DNA of 64,000 nucleotides from Melanocharis versteri (Eukaryota > Chordata > Aves > Passeriformes > Melanocharitidae): positions 84,748 to 148,747 of the forward strand of contig VZTG01002905.1 in assembly GCA_013397845.1 (NCBI GenBank), in the 5' to 3' direction. This document shows, one piece after another, positions 1-12,050 of the stretch; within the stretch, counting starts at the first letter, position 1, and the number at the start of each line of letters is the position of its first letter. The notes beneath the pieces were generated by a model, which was not told where the DNA came from, made no database searches, and saw only the letters and a list, made by a program, of their open reading frames with translations. A program made the translations under genes and the position numbers.

Positions 1-1647
1 GTAGATACTACAGTGCACAAGATATGCAGCTGGCTGACAGATATGAGACAGGACTTACTTGAAGTGGAGAATTGTAAGAGAAACAACTATTTCTTTGAGC
101 CTGCAGTCATTTTGTGTATATGGATTGTGCCTTGCTCCAATGGCTTTGTCAATTATTTATTCTCTTTCTTTCTTACCTCTCCCCTAGTTAGAGTAAGAGC
201 TGAAGAGACAATCAGATACTCTAGTCCTGTGCATGGCATATTATTATACAAAGAGTTAAACATGACAGAATGTAAAATAAGAACAACTGATACTGCGTCA
301 AACAGAAGAAAAAGTGTGGCAGACTAGGAACTTCTCTAGGAAGAAACTAAAGCAAAAATGTAGATATATTCTCCTTGAGTTCCTTCATGACAAAAAAATT
401 TAAATAAAGTGTATTGGATGTTGCTGATATTGTTTTCTGGAGGCAAAAACCCAATACAAAAGAAGCATATGAACAAACAAGGTTGTATCTGAAGTCTGAA
501 AAACACTGCAAGAATCTACCTGGTTAGAGCAAAGTAGAGCAGGCCTGGCTGTTGAGGTCAGGAACACACAAATAATCATCATCCGGGTTAAGGTATAGTT
601 TCTTGTTATTCTGATTTTTATATCTGCTAATAAAGTAAAATGCTCTTGTGTATTATTTGATATTACAAGCTTGTGATTGTTGAAATAACAGCAAAGGGAT
701 GACATAGACAGTTTCAAAACAGGTAAATGACACCAAATGGCAAAGCCTAGATATCTTCAGCAGCCAATCAGCTGAATTGCTTTCAAAGATCCATGGCTTC
801 ATTGTTTATAGTGGGATTCCAAATCTCGTTCCTGTGTAAAGGTTTATAGTTAATTGTCTAAATCTCAAAATGTGTTTTCAGTAGAGAGAATCTTAATAGA
901 AGCAAAGAAAAAGGAAGAAAAGATATTACAAGATAGAGAGGTCTGAATTTATTTAGTTGTCTTTGTGTGGCCAGCTGCTGTAATCTGGAGCATTTTAGGT
1001 CACCTGATCCATCAGCTTTGGGTTGGCAGATAGAACAAATGACCTCTGATATATATACTCATGTCTGAACCTGCAAGTGAAGGCCAAGTGTGATACTAGC
1101 AGCCATTCCAAATGTTGCTAGCCATTTTGTGGGGGAAACTGAATCAAATTCCTACACACAAGATAAAGAAAAACATGGTGGTAAAACAGTTATCAGGGGG
1201 ATGGGGAATAGGGAGAAAGCCTTTACAAAAGAAAACTCAAAGTTGTTTATTTGTAAAGAAAATGATGATGCATATCCCATTAAGTAACTCTTTTAACATA
1301 TGTGAAAATTCATGTAGGTGGATTGGGCACCTAATTCACAGAAAACTCAGCCACTCATTCAGATAGTTGTTTATGAAGCCAAGAGTCACTTTTTAAATCA
1401 CTTGAAATCATTTCTACATTAGAGTTGACTGCAAATTGCATTTAAAAACATTAAATTCAAAAGGACACTTACATAACAGCTATGCCAGTTTGGATTCCTC
1501 TGGAAGAACCAAACAGATAATGCAGCCTGGTGCTACCAACTGGTAGCTGGTGCTACTTTGGGGTCTTGCAGGAAGAGCACCACATCCACACGCACAGTCA
1601 TGCATACAAAGATTGCATTAGCAATGCTGAAAGTGATAAACTCTCTC

Positions 1648-1663
1648 TTTTTTTTTTTTTTTT
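1648..1663. repeat. poly-T homopolymer (T16)
   Basis: An uninterrupted run of 16 T preceded by a short CT-alternating stretch (1641-1647). It could be a decayed poly-A tail on the minus strand, but no retrocopy body is recognisable beside it. Confidence 0.9.
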
Positions 1664-1949
1664 CATTAAACCAGGACAGCTGTAAGGAAAAAGAATATAC
1701 ATTCTTAAATGTCATGTCATAATTTCTGACATACTTTTCATTGCATATTACTGAGGCCCCTAAATTATGAATAGGGTTATATTTCAGATTTAATATAGCA
1801 TTGGGCAGCTAATGGACCTGTCATCCAAGTTCTGCAAGAAGTGAAGGAAAACCAGAACACACACAAAGAAAACAATGAAGTATATTTTTTCAGAGAAGAC
1901 TTATAAAATACCATTTGTCTTAAACAGAAACATCTTTAGCGATGGATGT

Positions 1950-1971
1950 CTCTCATGATACATCATGAGAG
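1950..1971. repeat. near-perfect palindrome, 10-bp arms, 2-bp spacer
   Basis: The left arm CTCTCATGAT and the right arm ATCATGAGAG are exact reverse complements separated by AC. The pairing stops at both outer ends. A further CTCTCATG copy lies about 17 bases downstream (near 1987). It is seen directly; any function as a protein-binding site or hairpin is unproven. Confidence 0.85.
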
Positions 1972-4842
1972 CTGCTGCAATGCAAACTCTCATGCAATAA
2001 ATTGTAGGGAAGTCTATGTAAGGAATTGAGGTTAGCAGCTGTGTGTTTGTTTTCTGTAATCTGTTATGTTTTTGCCTCACTTTGGAAAATGCAAAGGGAA
2101 AAGTGTATTTTGATTATAAAGAGAATCAAAGGATGAATGTTTCCAAAGGAACAGAAAATTATAAGAGGAGACCAAGAACATGAAATTTAAGATTTTCATT
2201 TCTTGTGCAGGTATTGAAAAACAATGGTTAGTCCTTGAATTAGCTACTGGCTCTTGATCCAGCTCTGTGTGGAGAGTATGATTATTGCATGACATATTGA
2301 GAAATCGTAAAATTTAAAGCTTAGACATTAGCTCATCTTTTTTAGTTTGTGATAAATGCATGTTGTAAATTCAGATTACTTTAAATGTATTATGCACATT
2401 AAATGCAAATAGAATGGCAAAAAGAGTTCTCATTTCAGAACATGAAAGAAATTATACTTCTTTGTTGCACTCTCATCAAAACATTGCTTGTGTTGTATTA
2501 TAATTGCTCTATAGAAATATCGTGTGATAGTTCTAACAAAACAGAGCAATACATTCTCCCCCCAAAAAACCTCGCACAAATGGCTTTGTGTCTTTAAGGA
2601 TTCAATAGTTCTTTATTTATTCATCCATAACAACACTGATTATTACTATAACAAGTTTAGTTTTCCATCCAAAGATTGTGTATACATGGCTTTTCACTAA
2701 GTCTGAAAAATTATACTTTTGCATCTTTAAAATAATATTATACCAAAACCAAGAAGTCCATATAATGATATATGATGTGTAGTGAAACACTGAAATTATA
2801 ATACAATGATAAATATGTTAAATGTCTGGCCCTGCTTCACATCTGGCCCATGATTCACATAAGCTCACAGGTTACTGAGTCAATGCAAGCTGGGCCTTCT
2901 AGGAGCCTGAGCTGATCTGGGGCAAACTGGGTGACAGAACAGCCCTGTCTGCTCTGACAAAGAAACTGGAAATAATTTCTTTTTATTTGTAGTGTAGAGG
3001 AAAATATTTCATTGATCTTCTAGGCACTTAAAAAGTTTTCTGTGCCTAATCTTATACCTGTGAAACAGAAATGCGATAGGAATTTTAGGTTCTCCTAATG
3101 CAGCAACTATGCAAAACAATCAGGGCTACAATCCAAAAAGCACTTTAAAGCTTTCTTTTAGTTTTGGGGTAAATAATCAGTGGAAACTCTGGCCTCAAGT
3201 GGTCAAATGGAAGATAAACCACATAATAAAAATAGCAACACTATAAATATTTCAAAAAAATATTTCTTTTTCCCTCTCTATTAAAAAAGAAGACGGATTA
3301 GGCAAAGATGTTCAAGCAGTGATTCTGCAGAGAGAAATATCAATCTTCCATTCCTATGCATTCATTCTTATCTATTTCTTGTTCTGATTACTGGGAATTC
3401 ACACATCTTCTATTAGTTTAATTGCATCATATCACAGCTGCTTTCTAAAGAGCGCATAATCATTTGTTTAATATAATCAGAAATATATATTAACTGAAAA
3501 TAGTTGTTCCATTTAAAAATGGAAAATTAAAATAAAAAGGTTATGCATATCTTTAAAGACTGATTTTAAACAACATCAAGCTGCTTTATCTGCTCAAGGC
3601 TGCCTTATATCCTTATGATCAAGAATTATCCTTATCTGATACCTGTTTCAGGGCACGCAAGAGTACAAATGCAACGTGATGCTTGTGTGATTCAGTACTT
3701 TTGGTAGTAGACAGATACCTACATCACCAACCTCCAGTCCTTTAACAAATAATTGATGGGATTTAGAATGGTGATCACAGTTCAGGGTTTTTTTAATATA
3801 CTTTTCATAAAGTATCCTGCACAAACCCTTTCTGGAAGAGTGTACTTGACTAAAACTTTCCCTGAGCAGACCCAGTGTGGCAGCTTCTAAATATTCTGAT
3901 ATTCACACATAGGTATTGTTTTCTCTTAACTAGCTGAAGTCGTGCTGGCTCAGAACCTTTCTAGGATGTCCTTTTGCATTCTCCCACTGGGGAGTTTTAA
4001 AAGAAGAGCTAAACCAAGACTTTTTATCCCACCTCAGAGGACCACAGGAAGAGCTTGTTTCCTTTTCTTGAAGCCTGGCTGTTTCACCAGTTGCCAATAA
4101 AAAAAGGTAAAACGAAATCAGGAGCAACTCGTTTTTCAAAAGCTGAGACACAAATAAAAATGAAAAATAGACTCAATAGGCTTTTGATCTTAACATGGCA
4201 CAAGCCCTTTCAACATGTTTTAGGAATAAGATGAAAGCTTTTGATTTTGCTGTGTCATTTTAAAAATTGGAAATTTGTGTACATTGTGACAAAATGTGCA
4301 CATTAAATATTACATTTGAGCCCTGAATGGGCACAAGCATATAGCAGACATGAATAAAAGCAAATCTATGAATCTTTGCATTATTTGTTTCCAGACTCAG
4401 AGAAAAACTTAATGGAATTATTTTTCTGTTTTTCTGTCTCAGGTTCTTCACATGTTCTTTCTGTAGATTTCTGTAAGTAATGAATGCAGTCAGAACAGGT
4501 GGAGAATAAATGTTGAATTTGGTGCCAACTACACAGAGCAGTCGTGACTAGATTTGGCAACGTTCAGTATGACTGAACAGAAGTTCTCAAGCCCTGCTGC
4601 TCAATAGACATTTTTCATACATCTTCTCATCAGTTTATACTAAGAAAACCAAGCATGTGAATAAGAGTACTTTAAAGAAAATGTCACTTTTCTCTAAACA
4701 CAAAGACTTTTTCCTAAGCAAACAAACTAACAATAAATATATTTAAAAGAAATTGTATGATCTGGGATGTATGTGCTGTCTTGCAACATTCCACTAGCAA
4801 AAACAGGACTCTGCTGCACTTGTCTTCTGTTTTGGTGTTTTG

Positions 4843-4854
4843 TTTTTTTTTTTT
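4843..4854. repeat. poly-T homopolymer (T12)
   Basis: A run of 12 T following a T/G-rich stretch (TTTTGGTGTTTTG). It is plain low-complexity sequence with no attached element recognised. Confidence 0.85.
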
Positions 4855-6825
4855 CTCCTTCTAGGCAGTAATAGTGAGATATTCTTTATTGGACAATGGA
4901 GGCTTCTCAGAATCAGAATTAAGGATACATTTCTGTATCAGAAAGAAGGCTTCCACCACAGTATAACAAAGTAAGATGAAGTAATTGGTCAAAGTGCAAA
5001 AACTAACTTTAGGTTCTCCAGGGCTAAATTAATTCAGGGCTACAGCTGGATGTGTAATACCATGGCCTTACTGTTTGTGAGGCAGCAGCAAACCACAGAT
5101 TTGGCAAATTAAGGAGCAAGGAAGATACAAAACATAATCAACCCCATAGACCAAAACTGGGAATTGAGATCATTGCAGTTCACAAGCCCGTCATGATTTA
5201 AAGGTAAGATAGTGCTGGGAAAGAAACAGTACTAAAGACTAAGAACTAGAGGAAGCCACAGATTTACCACTAAATCATTAAATATCTGTTTATCCTGCAG
5301 AGGAAATGAACCACACTGAGGCACCTCAGGATCAGACATCCACAGTACTTCAGCAAATACTCAGTATTATACCATTTAACCATTGGCTACTAAGAGTCAG
5401 CCAGCACTCTGTAGGGACAGACTTCCAGAAAATCTTTGAGTCTGACTGGATGTGCTGAGAGCTTGAAACCCCTAAGCAGTTTTTTTTGCCCCAAACTAGC
5501 AGGGGAAATAATGTGGTGATTTTTTTTTTAATCCACCTTGGCTTTCTGTGACAAGACATTTCTTTCAGATTGCCTTAGGAAAGCAAGCCTTAGCATGAAG
5601 AAGATGCTGGAAAAGATTTCATATTAAGGAGAACAGAACTGTTTTAATCAATTCAGCTTCACTTTTCTTCCTTAAGTAGTGTGTGAGAAACGCCATATTC
5701 ATTAAACTGAGAAATATTACTGTTCTAGTGTTCAGATTAAATATGCTATCTACACTACTTTTCTGTGTAAGCCTGCATCAAATAAAGACCCAAACTATGT
5801 GATAACCTCAAAGTAGTAGAATAGCATTTGTTGGAATTCTCAGCATTCTTACCATAAGCTTAAAAAATAAACTAGCACTGATTCATAAGCATATTTATAT
5901 AAAAAACTCCCACTCAAGTTATAAATCATTAAGTGTCTACACCTTGATATATTAAAAGATGATGTTATTGTTGATTCCAAGTCAAATCATGCTGTCAGGA
6001 TTACATTCTTTTTTAAAGCATACATTTGTGTCAGGACTTCTTACCTTAAAAATCCTCTTGAAATAATTTAGTTTGCAGTTTTTTCTTGTTATTGCATTAT
6101 TTAGCCACGGGGAGAAATAGAACATTGTTATTTCAGCTTTGCCTCTTTAATAGACTTCTTAACTTGAAAAAGAAACTTATTGAATCTTTTTCATGCTTTC
6201 TAAATGAAAGCAAAGCTATGTTTTAGGAAATGAACAAATTAAACGTAAACATGCAGTGAAAGGCAATATCATGCAGCGTATGATGGAACTGCAAATTTAG
6301 CTGAAATCAAGCATTAATTTGGTCACTGGAGTAAACATTTGGAGCTGTTCAAATGTATATGCTGTCTTTACTAATAAATTGTCAATAAAATTTCTCGAGT
6401 GTTTTTGTTACATGATTTAATAATATTGTGGACCCTGATACAAATATAAAGAACAGAACCTTATTATGTGGGAAGAAAATGAGATGCCGCAGGCTGGTAG
6501 AGACGCGTAAATAGATATTAAACCAGCAGGATCTAGGATCAGGAAAAGATCAAAACATTTCAAAGGCTATGTAAACAGGTAATATCACAACATCTGTATT
6601 CGGCACCCTACTTATTAGAGGTCTTTCAAAACGTTATTTGAGATTACTCCTGTTGGTTTTATCTAAGCCTGGGAACACTGAGAATACCCAAATACAAACC
6701 CTCATTTAGGCTTTTAAATGGAAACACTGTCCAAGATCAGGCTTTAAGAAAGTAAGCTTAATGCCCCTGATGACAATTCTGCAAAAAAGGACACTAAAAG
6801 CAGAATTTTTGGTACTCCACTGCAG

Positions 6826-6840
6826 ACACACACACACACA
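6826..6840. repeat. short (AC)n microsatellite
   Basis: About seven and a half AC dinucleotides in a row. Only a short, ordinary microsatellite. Confidence 0.9.
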
Positions 6841-8867
6841 GACAATCTTATGCACACTGTTTCATACTGACACATATACTGTCAAATTTCCATTTTGTTG
6901 GGGTTTTTTAAAATATTTTTAAATTAACAACAACCTTGTCCCCAAATAGTAATTTATTTGCAGTATTTTGATATTTTCTTCAGAAGATGACACTGATCCA
7001 TGTTGCTGAAATCTGCTGCAACTGGATTTTGGTCTAGATTTAAATTTGGCATAGAAAACATTATTTTCATCTAGTGCCTTTTCACTCCTTAAATTCTCTG
7101 ATAAAGAAATATAATCATATATAGAAATTCCAGTAAATTAATCTAAAAACATCCACTGCCTAGGTCCTAGTCCATGCTAAATATTTTCAATCCATATCTT
7201 TTCTAATGTTTAAAGAAAAAAAATTCTGGTTTTGCTCTGCTTCTCAAAGCCTTTTAGAAACTTGTCTGGTAGTAATTTTATCAGACACATAATCTGTTTA
7301 CCACATGAACCAAGGACAAATAATTGCAGAAGAGCCTTAGGGAATGAATGACACTTTATGAAAGTGTAGTTGTTTTTGATGAAAAGCTGTACAAAATAAG
7401 CTCATGGTAAAATGCATAGGTTGTATTTTTGTTTGTCAGAGTTCTAGTGCGGTCAGTGAGAAAAACTCACATAAATTTTAAAGGTAGCCATACATTTACA
7501 TGTTACAGAAGATGTGTAGCTAGAAATGGCACTCAGTTCATATATATTCTTTCAAATTTGTTCTTTCCTAACTGAGCCTGCTCCCTCAGACAGAAGAGGC
7601 TTTTCCAGGACAGCTTGAAGCTGCGATAAAAAACTACCTGATCCTGTGAAATCTTGCTAGTGAAACTCAGTTCCTCTTTGGAAACATCTAATCAGATGCT
7701 GCCTGGTGCTTGAACTTTCTCACTCTAAGTAGATAATTCTTAACACTCTTTTAACAACTTCATTTTGGGACTGGTGCAATAAATCACCTCACTGTGCTTT
7801 CTTTCTAACACTTTTGTTTATTTGTTTTAGTTATTGTAGGCTGAAACAGAAGGAAAATTAATTTTAAAAAACCCAAAATAATTTATTAAGCAATTATTAC
7901 CAAGAGCTAATTTATGTCAAAAAGTAGGACTAAAAGTGAACTTCAGCTGGATCCCAAACTTTCCGTTTTCCCTAGGTAGTTCTTTCCACACAATTTTCAA
8001 ATTCTTTTTACATATTTAAATCTGTATCAAAAGATTGCTGCTTTACCTTCTCTCCCACACCAGTGCATTCAACTACAGTAGCTCCCAGCTGACAGTTTTA
8101 AGTTGATTAATTCTAGTCTTTTTGTTGAGTGTGGACCCAAGCCAGTAAAAATATGTATGGTAGCGCATTGATATTTAAAATTGATAATGAACATGAACAG
8201 GGAAAAAAGAAATTCTCAAAACCTGAATTTAGAAGAATGTCATACACAGATTAATGACCTTGTAGATACAATGATGTGTGGATTGACAGACTGCAGTGCC
8301 AGCTGTGGAGCCAAACATAAATGCTGGCCTCCACAACAGACTTTTTCTGTAAATGTCAGTGTCAGTTGATTCCTTCATCTGACCAGAAAAACAAATGTGT
8401 GCAGTCTGCAAATTAGAAAATAGGTAGCAGCTACTGTTCAGCAGCAGCATTTATAAGAGCTCTGAGGCTGGAAATCAGATTGTTTTAGGCTTCTAGTTAG
8501 ATGTGCCTGTCAGAGTAAATGTGTTTTAAAATACTTATCAGCGAAGATGAGAGGCTTGTCCAGAAGACAGGGAATTGCTACATAAAATATGTGCTTCTTT
8601 TTTATTTGATATCAGGCTGAAGCCTTCCCCAACATTACTTTCCCCCTTTCTTTACTGACATCATAGGCCTGCTTTGCTATCTTTATAATTTCTTATTTTG
8701 TAATCTTCCCTTTAGAGAAGTGGTGTCATTTGTATTTTGTATCATTCAGTCTTGCATGGAAATACTGCATCTAGATACATTCAGAGTTACAGGTTTGCTT
8801 TGTAGCTCACTGAAATTTTTCAAAAATGTTCTGCTTAATTTTTATTTCATTATTTTAATTTAATAAT

Positions 8868-8950
8868 GGAAGGGAGGGATGAAGGAAAGAAGGATGGGGA
8901 AGGAAAGAAGAAAAACAGAGAGGGAGTGAAGGAGAGAGAGAGGGAGGGAG
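8868..8950. repeat. purine-rich GA tract upstream of CR1
   Basis: About 83 bases almost entirely of A and G on the plus strand, with only a few T and C interruptions. It is made of GGAA, GGGA and GAAA words and ends in GAGAGAGAGAGGGAGGGAG. It lies about 20 bases before the recognisable part of the CR1 element at 8971, so it may mark the insertion site or have grown at the 5' junction. Polypurine runs of this sort evolve by slippage. Confidence 0.85.
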
Positions 8951-8970
8951 CAGCTCCAGTTGTGTATATA

Positions 8971-9652
8971 GACTGTGGAATGAGAGGCTGAAAAGCAGCA
9001 CTGTGAAAAGGAACCTGGGGGTCCTGGTCAATGGCAAGTTGAATCTCAGTCAGCAGTGCCCTGGCAGCCAGGGGAGCCACCCGTGTCCTGGAGAGCATCA
9101 GGCACAGCATCACCAGCCAGGCAAGAAGGGGATTGTCCCGCTCTGCTCTGCACTGGGGCAGCCTCACCTCGAGTACTGGGGGCAGTTCTGGGTGCCACAA
9201 TATACAAAGGACATTAAGCTATAAAAGACTGTCCAAAGGAGGCCATGAGAATGGTGAAGGGTCTGGAGACGGAGCCTTATGAGGAGCAGCTGTGGTCACT
9301 TGGTTTGTTCAACCTAGAGAGGAGACTGAGCGGAGTCCTCATTGTGGTCTTCAGCATCCTCACAAGAGGAAGCGAAGTGGCAGCCACTTATCTCTTCTCC
9401 CTTGTGACCAGTGACAGAACAGCGACATGGGGAGGGTTAGGTTGGATATTATGAAAAGGTTCTTCACCCAGAGGGTGGCTGGGCACTGGAACAGGCTCCC
9501 CAGGGAAGTGGTCACAGCACCAGCCTGACAGAGTTCAAGAAGCATTTGGACAGCACTTTAAGACACACGGTGTCCTGTGCAGGGCCTAGGACATGGGGTC
9601 AATGATCCTGATGGGTCCCTTCCAATTCGGCATATTCTATAATTCTGTGAAA
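8971..9652 (+). mobile_element. CR1 LINE, 5'-truncated 3' end (plus strand)
   Basis: This is the 3' part of a chicken-repeat-1 (CR1) non-LTR retrotransposon, whose ORF2 encodes an endonuclease and reverse transcriptase. What is seen: CR1 C-terminal ORF2 motifs spread over several frames. They include a block reading LCSALGQPHLEYWGQFWVPQ (near 9150-9210), then EPYEEQLWSLGLFNLERR (near 9270-9330), then HWNRLPREVV (near 9484-9513). The short 3' untranslated region ends in ATTCTATAATTCTGTGA, the CR1-type octamer repeat. The copy is 5'-truncated, as is usual for CR1, and frameshifts and stops break the reading frame, so it is dead. The start is approximate, because homology fades into the purine tract upstream. 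Confidence 0.93.
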
Positions 9653-9926
9653 AGAGAGGACAAGGTAGAAATAATAATTGTTTCTTCAAATGATCTAGGG
9701 GAAGAAACAAAACCACAAAAAAAATTAAACAACATATAGCGATAAAAACATTTTTACAGTTTTTGCATTTGTTTTCTTTCTTATAGAGATATTTGTTCTG
9801 AAAATACTGACTTTTTCTGCCTTTACAGATAAAGGTTGAGGAGAGTTCCAATAAAGAATGATTTCTGTACATGCAGCTAAAATTTTGTGTAATGAATTAG
9901 GCTCTTGAGAACAAGCACCACAAAGA

Positions 9927-9948
9927 TTTTTTTTATTTTATTTTATTA
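9927..9948. repeat. (TTTTA)n low-complexity tract
   Basis: T8 followed by three A-ended T runs (TTTTA, TTTTA, TTA). It lies within a wider T-rich stretch that runs to about 9980. Confidence 0.85.
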
Positions 9949-11993
9949 TCTCAGTGGCTTTTTATTTTAATTTATATGTCTGTGTGTAATTTCCTTGACA
10001 CATGGTAAATTCTAACCTCAGTAAAAAGAGGCTGAGGCTGAATATTATTTTCACACTAGGTACTGCTGAGTAGTGAGATTTCCCTTTGCTATGCAGGCAC
10101 GTCACAACTTCAATATGTAAGATGAAAAATTGCATGCTGTTTCATACGTTGGATATTGTTTAGCATGAATATGGGGAGATTACAGGTTGCTAATGCCAGA
10201 TCTATGCCTAAATCTATATTTAGTACAAATAACTCTCTACCTTGAAAAAGATACAAAATTTATTTAATTAATCCATGTGCCTTTTCTTAACATATTCTGT
10301 CTTATAGAAACTTTGTGTAAAAATATTTAAATGGAATTAGATTTTTAGTGATACCAGCTTTATTTTTCTGGCCTGTTTCCCAGCAAAATAGTGAAATGTT
10401 AAAAGTGCTGCAGAATTTGGCATATTTGGGCTGACACTGGACTAAAGTGGTAATGCTAATGGAGGTCAGTGGTGAGGTACACGAGGAAACTTTACAAATA
10501 TCTGCTGACATACTTATTAATTCTAGGGCATGCTCAGACACTTTTTGGGTCATTGTTCTTATCTGATGGTTTAAACAAAACTGCAGATTAATTTGGATAC
10601 TTTCCTATTTTCCATATGTGAACAATAAAACTCAAAGATAATGAAGTCAATGAATGTTAGACAACCAATAATTATCAGCCTATTATTTAAACATAGATCT
10701 CACCATAAATCTGTCTGATTGTTTAAATGGTATTGCCTGCCAAAATATGATGAAGTCCCAGATTGGGATACTCCCCCTGCATGCACCTGTATTTGCACTA
10801 AATTTCTAAAATGAGTATTCTGTAAGCACAATCACTTTAGGAAGCTGTTTCAGGACCTAATAAACCTCAATGTCAAGATATTTCCCCTGACTCTTTAAAT
10901 GTTTTCATTACCTCAGTTTAGTTCCATTGCCATTAAATATGTCCCAAAAAATGGTTTTGTCTGCTTTGTTGTTCCAAAATTCAAATCCTGAGCTCAATTT
11001 CACAGGTATATTTGTGACAAATATAGTGGGACCAGGAGTTTTTTAACAAGGTCAATAGTCCAGGCTATGTGCAATCTGAACAAGGAGGGAAAGTTCTTTC
11101 AGCTGTTAAAAGAGAAATCTCAGGACTCTTATGCACAGAACAATTTGTATTCCTGCATATAAACTGGGAATTATGAGCTGGTGGCCACAGTGGATAGAAG
11201 GTCAAACTGCGCTTCTGAAGCATAAAAGGACAGCCTCTGTAGGGAGCCAATGACTCCCACCTGCAGGAATCTTTTTTATAAAGATATAAATTATTTGATA
11301 GCTAACATGAAAATTCTTCAAGAGGAATGAAAATCTTCCTAATATCCCATGAAGAGAAAGCTGCATGTCAAGACACGGCCAGTTGGTTCATAAATGGATA
11401 AATCAACAAGGGTCAACCGCAGGAAGGTATCAGTGAGATTTGTTTTTTTCATGAATCCCAAAACTCTGCTACCTTTTCAGAATTCACCATTTCTTCATAT
11501 TTGCCTCATTTCTCATTTTTTTCAATGAAGAATTTATGAAAACATATCATGTAGATGTTCTCAACTATTTCATTCTTTATTTTATAAAGTGAGAAATATG
11601 TGCTCATGTGCTTAAGGGCAAAATATCAAGTTGCATGACTGTATCATAGAATTCACTTCTTTCTTTGTAAAAGCAGTTCTCTACTGAGCATTCATTTGGA
11701 ATTAATTAAAAATATCATACACTAATTTGAGTTCTGGGTGTTGGAACAGCTGAATAACCCATATGTTTGATACTGTGAGATGGGTAAACTAAACTGAAGT
11801 CAACTATTGCTCAGACTTACGTATTTTCTGTGAAATTACATTCTTTCTCTTGGCTTCTTTTACATATTTTCATGTAGAAAATTAGATTAGTTCCATGAAG
11901 TATTATCTCAAATGCCTTCTTTATTAATTTCTCTAAGAACAAATACAATATTTAGTAGACAAAGTCCATCTTGTCCTCTTTTTCGTAGAGGTG

Positions 11994-12050
11994 AAATTGA
12001 TGTTATAAAATTTTAATAAAATTGATGTTATAAAATTTTAATAAAATTAA
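11994..12050. repeat. 25-bp tandem repeat, about 2.3 copies
   Basis: The word AAATTGATGTTATAAAATTT begins at 11994 and again at 12019, and the two 25-bp units are identical over the full period. A third, partial and diverged copy (AAATTAATTT) starts near 12044. It is a local AT-rich duplication of recent look, since the first two copies have not diverged. Confidence 0.9.

Larger units (their letters stand above)
1..8867. other. AT-rich non-coding DNA, no gene seen
   Basis: Unique-looking AT-rich sequence. All reading frames are cut into short pieces (the longest are about 105 codons at 13-327 and 400-717), and none resembles a known protein. A polypyrimidine run ending in CAG-like sequence around 160-187 looks like a splice acceptor, but no matching donor or conserved exon was seen. 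Short homopolymers and a near-palindrome within this stretch are listed separately. It may be intergenic or intronic. Confidence 0.7.

Noticed and set aside
160..187. Polypyrimidine tract followed by CCCCTAG, resembling a splice acceptor
   Set aside because: Acceptor-like tracts are frequent in AT-rich DNA, and no donor, conserved frame or second exon was found nearby.
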